Position numbers and translations under genes: made by a program. Below the pieces are notes generated by a model, which saw only the letters and a list, made by a program, of their open reading frames with translations, was not told the DNA's origin and did not search any database. Positions 58,441-64,000 of a DNA stretch of 64,000 nucleotides are shown here, one piece after another. The stretch spans positions 124,001 through 188,000 of the forward strand of contig NZ_BMVR01000016.1 in NCBI RefSeq assembly GCF_014650815.1, given 5' to 3'. This stretch comes from Streptomyces flavofungini. GTDB taxonomy: Bacteria > Actinomycetota > Actinomycetes > Streptomycetales > Streptomycetaceae. Position 1 is the stretch's first letter. Each line of letters begins with the position of its first letter.

Positions 58441-59241
58441 ATGACCGGATCCAGCACGCACCTCACGTTCCCGGGATCCCAGGGCACACCGCTGGCGGCC
58501 ATCCTTGACCTCCCGGCCCGGCCCCCGGCCGCGTATGCCGTGTTCGCGCACTGCTTCACCTGCGGCAAGGACAGCCACGCCGCCGCCCGGATCGCCAAAG
58601 CCCTGACCGCCCACCGCATCGCTGTGCTCCGCTTCGACTTCACCGGCCTGGGCCAGTCCGGCGGCGACTTCGCCAGCAGCACCTTCAGCTCCAATGTCCA
58701 AGACCTCGTGCGCGCGGCCGACCACCTGCGCGACCACTACACGGCACCGTCCCTCCTGATCGGGCACTCGCTCGGCGGCGCTGCCGTGCTCGCCGCCACC
58801 CACCGCATCCCCGGGGTCCGGGCCGTCGCGACGATCGCCGCTCCGGCCGCGCCCGATCATGTCGTGCACCAATTCGCCCACCACCGGCAGGAGATCGCCC
58901 AGCGCGGCGAGGCCGACGTCACCCTGGCGGGCCGGTCGTTCAGCATCCGGCAGCGGTTCATCGACGACCTCCTCGCCCAGCCCCAGGCGACGCGGATCCG
59001 CACCCTGGATGCGGCCCTGCTGGTCCTGCACGCCCCGACCGACCAGGTCGTCGACGTCGACAACGCGCGGCAGATCTTCGAAACCGCCCGCCACCCCAAG
59101 TCCTACGTCAGCCTGCCCGGCGCCGACCACCTGCTCAGCAACCGCGCCGACGCCCAGTACGCCGCTGCGGTCCTGGCCGCGTGGGCCAGTCGCTACACCC
59201 CCGCCCCGGCCGACGCGCCCCGGACCCGGCCCGGGCATTGA
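58441..59241 (+). CDS. Alpha/beta hydrolase, OsmC-associated type
   Basis: A 266-residue cytoplasmic alpha/beta hydrolase with FAHCFTCGKDSHAAARIAKAL (typical of hydrolases fused to OsmC in other bacteria), RFDFTGLGQSGGDFA, nucleophile S110 in IGHSLGGAAV, and the Asp/His pair in HAPTDQVVD and PGADHLLSN. In many bacteria this domain and OsmC form one polypeptide; here OsmC follows as a separate, broken gene. AGGAGG lies just before the ATG. Confidence 0.92.
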   Translation: MTGSSTHLTFPGSQGTPLAAILDLPARPPAAYAVFAHCFTCGKDSHAAARIAKALTAHRIAVLRFDFTGLGQSGGDFASSTFSSNVQDLVRAADHLRDHYTAPSLLIGHSLGGAAVLAATHRIPGVRAVATIAAPAAPDHVVHQFAHHRQEIAQRGEADVTLAGRSFSIRQRFIDDLLAQPQATRIRTLDAALLVLHAPTDQVVDVDNARQIFETARHPKSYVSLPGADHLLSNRADAQYAAAVLAAWASRYTPAPADAPRTRPGH

Positions 59242-59332
59242 CGCCTCGGCGTGCCGCCGCACCGACACCGTGCGGCACCACCGGACCGCACACCACCGCC
59301 GTATTGATCCCACCGACCTCAGGAGCACAGAC

Positions 59333-59630
59333 ATGCCCGAACAGCACACCCCCCCTTGAGCAGGCGGACGCTCCTGCGGCCGGCCCCGGAGACCTGCAGG
59401 ACGCTCTCGTCACGGTCAGCGAGAACGGAACCGGCCCCTACGGGCAGCTGGTGCGGGCCGGACACCACGTGCTGGCGGCCGACGAGCCGGAGCCGGCCGG
59501 CGCGGACAGCGGACCAGGCCCCTACGACCTGCTGCTCGCCGCGCTCGGTGCCTGCACCTCCACGACGGTCCGGATGTACGCCGCCCGCAAGGGCTGGCCC
59601 CTCGAAAAGGTCACCGTCTCGCTCCGCAAC
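59333..59630 (+). pseudogene. OsmC-family peroxidase gene, frameshifted and truncated
   Basis: The ATG at 59333 (AGGAGCA upstream) reads MPEQHTPP and then a stop. The OsmC frame resumes with LEQADAPAAGPGDLQDALVTVSENG after a run of seven C (59347-59353); one C fewer would restore the frame. The body shows GPYDLLLAALGACTSTTVRMYAARKGW with the first peroxidatic Cys. Homology stops at KVTVSLRN near 59630, before the second Cys region. The gene is therefore broken twice: by the homopolymer frameshift and by replacement of its 3' end. Confidence 0.85.
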
Positions 59631-59916
59631 CGACCACTACGTCGGCAAACCCGCGCCGAACGGCGCCCAGCAGAACCCCATCACCTACTTCAAGTCCCCG
59701 CTGGACAACCGGAAGTGCAACTGCGGCTGCGGCAAACCGATCGAACGCGGCGACTTCCTCCCCGGACACGACCAGCGGGCCATCCACGAGCGCATCGCCC
59801 GTGTCGGCACCGTGATGGACTTCATCACCTGGTTCGCCCAAACCTGGAAGGCCAAACCTGGAAGGCCGACGCGGACTAGCAGGACGATGCGGCATGAAGA
59901 AAGGCCACCGAACTGA
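59631..59916 (+). pseudogene. C-terminal fragment of an unrelated small Cys-rich protein fused to OsmC
   Basis: In a third frame the sequence reads TDHYVGKPAPNGAQQNPITY, then CNCGCGKPIERGDFLPGHDQRAIHERIARVGTVMDFITWFAQTW. I recall this CxCGCG...PGHD...I pattern from small Streptomyces proteins of unknown function. It has no start codon or ribosome binding site of its own, so only the 3' part is present. It marks a recombination junction at the island's right end. A 14-bp duplication disturbs its tail. Confidence 0.65.
59840..59867. repeat. Exact 14-bp tandem duplication
   Basis: AAACCTGGAAGGCC occurs twice in direct succession. Since 14 is not a multiple of 3, it shifts the reading frame near the end of the fused fragment and adds a non-homologous tail. 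It looks like recent replication slippage. Confidence 0.9.
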
Positions 59917-60085
59917 GACGGAAACCGCGGGACATCTGATGAGACACCAGCATGAGCGGCAGGTCACCGCGGTCCGAACTGACAATGGCGGCGCGAACCT
60001 ACAGACCAGTGGGCCGGGGCGTGCCCCGGCCCACTGGTGTGACGGTTGCCGGTCGGCCTGCGCGTCCGACGGTTGGCCGGTCGGT

Positions 60086-60700
60086 CTACTGGTGTGACAG
60101 TCGCCGGTCGGCCTCCTCGGCGGCCCCGATGCCGTCGATCAGTACATCCAGGCCGCCCTTGATGCGGTCCACGTCCCAACCCCGCTCCGTGCGCTGGAAG
60201 TCGAACAATCCCGGTGTGTACGCCATGAGGAGCAGATCCGCCAGGTAAGCGGCGTCCGCGCCGGGGGCGAGCTCCGTGACCATGCCGGCGATCTGCTCGT
60301 GGTGGCGGCGGAACGGCGCGCTGCGATAGCGCCCCGCCGGTGCGCTCGCCTCGGCCAGGAGCAGCAACTCCCGGTTGTCGTCGACGAGTTCGGCCATGCC
60401 GTGCAGAAAGGCGCGCAGCCGGTCGTGCGCCGAGGGGGCCCCGTCCGCGCAGTGCCGCGTGAACGCCTCCTGGAAGCGGGTCTCGTTGTCCTCGATGAGC
60501 GCGTAGACGAGCCCCGGCCGGTTGTGGAAGCGCCGGTAGACCGTGCCCACCCCGACCCCGGCCTCCTTGGCCACCGCGTCCAGGGACAGTTCGGTGAAGC
60601 CGTCCGCCGCGAGCAGGCGCCGGGCGGCTTCGAGGACGCGGAGGCGGTTGCGGGCGGCGTCGGCGCGCTCGGTGGGCGCGCGCCCTGCGGGGGCGGTCAT
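60086..60700 (-). CDS. TetR-family repressor, divergent from a MarR-like gene
   Basis: A 204-residue TetR protein of another subgroup than the island regulators: NRLRVLEAARRLLAADGFTELSLDAVAKEAGVGVGTVYRRFHNRPGLVYALIED, then a SHDRLRAFLHGMAEL-type C-terminal domain. The ATG at 60698-60700 is the only good start. It diverges from the gene at 60867 across two palindromes that are its likely operators. Nothing was recognised in 59917-60085. Confidence 0.93.
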   Translation of the reverse strand: MTAPAGRAPTERADAARNRLRVLEAARRLLAADGFTELSLDAVAKEAGVGVGTVYRRFHNRPGLVYALIEDNETRFQEAFTRHCADGAPSAHDRLRAFLHGMAELVDDNRELLLLAEASAPAGRYRSAPFRRHHEQIAGMVTELAPGADAAYLADLLLMAYTPGLFDFQRTERGWDVDRIKGGLDVLIDGIGAAEEADRRLSHQ

Positions 60701-60732
60701 GCGCAGCAGCGTAGCGGACGTAGCGGAGGCTT

Positions 60733-60758
60733 CTCCGGTTAACCCTTGATAACCGGAG
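60733..60758. promoter_or_regulatory. Palindromic operator between TetR and MarR-like genes
   Basis: CTCCGGTTA (60733-60741), eight bases, TAACCGGAG (60750-60758): perfect 9-bp arms. A related shorter palindrome, CGGAGA-AC-TCTCCG, lies at 60790-60803. Both share the CCGGAG core and sit in the divergent promoter region. Confidence 0.8.
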
Positions 60759-60866
60759 AGGGCTCCGCTTAGGGTGGTGTCACATCAACCGGAGAACTCT
60801 CCGTTTGGTGGCCGGGACTTCACCGCGCCTTGCCCGGCACGCCCTTGCCTCAAGGAGATTCACGCC

Positions 60867-61349
60867 ATGACCGCCGTCTCCCCTTCCGCTCCCACCACTG
60901 CTGCCGAGGCCCCTTCCGCCCCCCTCCTCAACGGCCAGATGATCGGCATCACGTACCACGCGATCGCCGCCGTCCGGGATCGGCTCCTCGCCGGTTCGGG
61001 TCTGACCTTCCACCAGTCCGTGGCGCTCAAGGCCGTGTCCGACGGGCTCGACCGCGCCGGTGCCGTCGGCTACCTGACCGCGAAGCTCAAGATCGGCGAG
61101 GCGGCGGCGCACACCCTGCTCGACGAACTCGCCGGGGCCGGGCTCGTCGACGGCGACCGGCCGTCCCTCACGGACACGGGCCACAGCACCCAGCGCGGCT
61201 TCACGGACGCCGTGGCCGAGACGGCCGAGCGGCTGTACGGCGACCTTTCCGAGGCCGACCGCGAGATCGCCGCCAGAGCGCTCGCACACGTCACCACCAG
61301 GGCGAACGCCGAACTGGCCGCCCAGGAGGCAACCGGCTCGGCCCGGTGA
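60867..61349 (+). CDS. MarR-like winged-helix protein
   Basis: A 160-residue protein. An Ala/Pro-rich N-terminal segment is followed by LLNGQMIGITYHAIAAVRDRLLAGSGLTFHQSVALKAVSDG and a winged-helix region (VGYLTAKLKIGEAAAHTLLDELAGAGLVDGDRPSLTDTG), as in MarR-type regulators of Streptomyces. AAGGAGA lies 8 bases before the ATG. It is probably repressed by the divergent TetR protein. Its own targets and ligand are unknown. Confidence 0.82.
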   Translation: MTAVSPSAPTTAAEAPSAPLLNGQMIGITYHAIAAVRDRLLAGSGLTFHQSVALKAVSDGLDRAGAVGYLTAKLKIGEAAAHTLLDELAGAGLVDGDRPSLTDTGHSTQRGFTDAVAETAERLYGDLSEADREIAARALAHVTTRANAELAAQEATGSAR

Positions 61350-61449
61350 GTCAAAAAAGTTTCGCGGGTGCTGTCGAGAAGCCGCAACCGGCTCCGTCCC
61401 CGGGGTGAACGTGACCACAATGGGTCGCATCAGCACCGAGGAGAACACC

Positions 61450-61853
61450 ATGGCCAAGTACCTGCTTCTGAAGCACTACCGCGGCGCTCCTGCGGCGGTC
61501 AACGACGTCCCCATGGACCAGTGGACGCAGGCGGAGATCTCGGCACACATCCAGTACATGCAGGACTTCGCCGACCGCCTGGAGAAGACCGGCGAGTTCG
61601 TCGACAGCCAGGCACTCGCCCCCGAGGGGACGTTCGTCCGGTACGACGGCGAGGGCCGCCCGCCCGTCACCGACGGCCCGTTCGCCGAGACCAAGGACCT
61701 CATCGCCGGCTGGATGGTGATCGACGTCGACAGCCACGAGCGGGCCCTTGAGCTGGCCGGAGAGCTTTCGGCCGCCCCCGGCGCGGGCGGCAAGCCGATC
61801 CACGAGTGGCTGGAGCTGCGCCCGTTCCTGGGCTCGCACCCCACCATCACGGA

Positions 61854-61857
<4 letters not shown>
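61450..61857 (+). CDS. YCII/DGPF-domain protein
   Basis: A 135-residue dimeric alpha-beta barrel protein with the DGPF motif in PPVTDGPFAETKDLIAGW (about residues 76-93). DGPF proteins are nearly always encoded beside ECF42 sigma factors and are thought to work with them. AGGAGAACACC precedes the ATG. Its TGA overlaps the GTG of the sigma factor gene by four bases, so translation is coupled. Confidence 0.93.
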
Positions 61858-63017
<1,160 letters not shown>

Positions 63018-63023
63018 GGCCGG

Positions 63024-64000
63024 TCATGGCCGCTGGTGGGCCTCGTCGCGCGCCAGTGAGTGCGGCCACCAGACCTTCGGGCCCACGTCCAGGAACAGGG
63101 ACGTGACCAGGACCGAGCGGACGATGAAGGTGTCCAGGAGGACGCCGAGCGCGACCGCGAAGCCGATCTCGACGAACGCCACCATCGGGATCGTGGCGAG
63201 GGCGGCGAAGGTGCCCGCGAGGACAAGACCCGCCGAGGTGATGACCGCCCCGGTCGCGGAGAGGCCGGTCAGCACACCGGGGCGGGTGCCCTGGCGGGCC
63301 GCCTCCTCGCGGATGCGGGTCGACAGGAAGATGTTGTAGTCGATGCCCAGCGCCACCAGGAAGACGAAGACGAACAGCGGGAAGTCCGTGGACTCGCCCG
63401 GGAAGTCGAAGACGTGGCGGAACACCAGCGCGCTGATGCCGAGGGCCGCCGAGAACGACAGGATCACCGTCGCGATCAGCAGCAGCGGGGCGATGACGGC
63501 ACGCAGCAGGGCGGCGAGGATCAGCAGCACCACCAGCAGGACGAGCGGGATGACCAGCTTGTCGTCGCGGATGGTCGCCTTGTCCATGTCGAGCAGCGTC
63601 GCCGTGCCGCCGCCGACGTGCGCGTCCGCGTCCGGCACGGCGTGCACCGCGTCCCGGACCCGCTCCACGGTGTCCTTGGCCGCCTTGCCGTCGGCCGGAT
63701 CGGTGAGGATCGCCTCGACGAGGACCTTGCCGTCGTACTCGGCCTTGGTGCCCGGGGGCACCGAGACGCTGCCCTGCTGCACACCGCGGGTGTCCTGGAC
63801 GGCGCGGCTGACCTCGTCGGCGCGCGCCTTGTCCGCGATGACGACCATCGGGTCGCCGGTGCCCGCGGGGAAGTAGTCGGCCTTGACCTCCTGGCCCGTG
63901 ACCGAGTCCGGCTTGTCGATGAAGGAGTCCTCGTTGCTGACCCCGGCCGCGCGGAGCTGGAGCAGGCCGAGGGCGAGTGCCGCGAGGGCCAGCGAAGTGA
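63024..64000 (-). CDS. MMPL/RND-family transporter, 3' part of gene
   Basis: About 325 residues of the C-terminal part are visible; the N-terminus lies beyond the right edge. An extracytoplasmic region (VSNEDSFIDKPDSVTGQEVKADYFPAG) is followed by membrane helices (VIPLVLLVVLLILAALLRAVIAPLLL) and the MMPL signature LGIDYNIFLSTRIREEAARQG. Proteins of this family export lipids or toxic compounds using the proton gradient. The substrate is unknown. It is convergent with the sigma factor gene, 6 bases apart, without room for a terminator between them. Confidence 0.93.
   Translation of the reverse strand, partial: TSLALAALALGLLQLRAAGVSNEDSFIDKPDSVTGQEVKADYFPAGTGDPMVVIADKARADEVSRAVQDTRGVQQGSVSVPPGTKAEYDGKVLVEAILTDPADGKAAKDTVERVRDAVHAVPDADAHVGGGTATLLDMDKATIRDDKLVIPLVLLVVLLILAALLRAVIAPLLLIATVILSFSAALGISALVFRHVFDFPGESTDFPLFVFVFLVALGIDYNIFLSTRIREEAARQGTRPGVLTGLSATGAVITSAGLVLAGTFAALATIPMVAFVEIGFAVALGVLLDTFIVRSVLVTSLFLDVGPKVWWPHSLARDEAHQRP

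Overview
This window is a high-GC actinobacterial chromosome segment, almost certainly from a Streptomyces. It encodes BldD with the c-di-GMP-binding RGD-X8-RQDD signature, the integration host factor sIHF/MihF, GTG/TTG starts, and a gene order from alaS to rsmB that I recall from Streptomyces coelicolor. The assignment rests on reading the sequence and on memory of these families; no search was run.

Positions 1-37,798 are a housekeeping block. After a partial ATPase-type regulator come two small membrane-associated proteins, alaS, ruvX and mltG. The shikimate genes aroE-aroC-aroK-aroB follow; a P-loop protein with a long Pro/Ala/His repeat sits next to them, then an Excalibur protein, a degenerate M24 peptidase, efp and nusB. 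bldD faces the pyrimidine operon pyrR-pyrB-pyrC-(PH-like protein)-carA-carB-pyrD-pyrF. The block ends with mihF, gmk, rpoZ, coaBC, metK, priA, a small HTH protein, fmt and rsmB. Many genes overlap by 4 bp, which implies translational coupling. A PyrR-type RNA hairpin covers the pyrR ribosome binding site, and a BldD box lies in front of bldD.

Positions 37,799 to about 59,900 look like an accessory island. Its left edge is the stop codon of rsmB, directly followed by a decayed TniB/TniQ (Tn7/Tn5053-type) transposition module. Its right edge is a truncated OsmC gene fused to a fragment of an unrelated gene. Inside are an IS630-like transposase relic and three related TetR genes, one of them a pseudogene. 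Five 21-bp palindromic sites of one type lie beside those regulators and beside the genes they probably control. The cargo includes a FUSC-type exporter and an isochorismatase-fold protein without the catalytic Cys. A compact operon follows: small ORF, condensation/PapA-like acyltransferase, MFS exporter, ATP-grasp ligase, acyl-AMP ligase and acyl-CoA-dehydrogenase-type flavoprotein. A second operon encodes a secreted alpha/beta hydrolase, aldehyde dehydrogenase, FMN reductase, a second hydrolase and OsmC. The first operon looks like an undescribed small-molecule (amide/ester) pathway with its own exporter. The second looks like aldehyde, quinone and peroxide handling. Both product assignments are inference.

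Positions 59,900-64,000 hold a TetR repressor facing a MarR-like protein across two palindromes, then a DGPF/YCII protein coupled to an ECF42-type sigma factor, and the 3' part of an MMPL transporter gene. No rRNA, tRNA or CRISPR array was seen.
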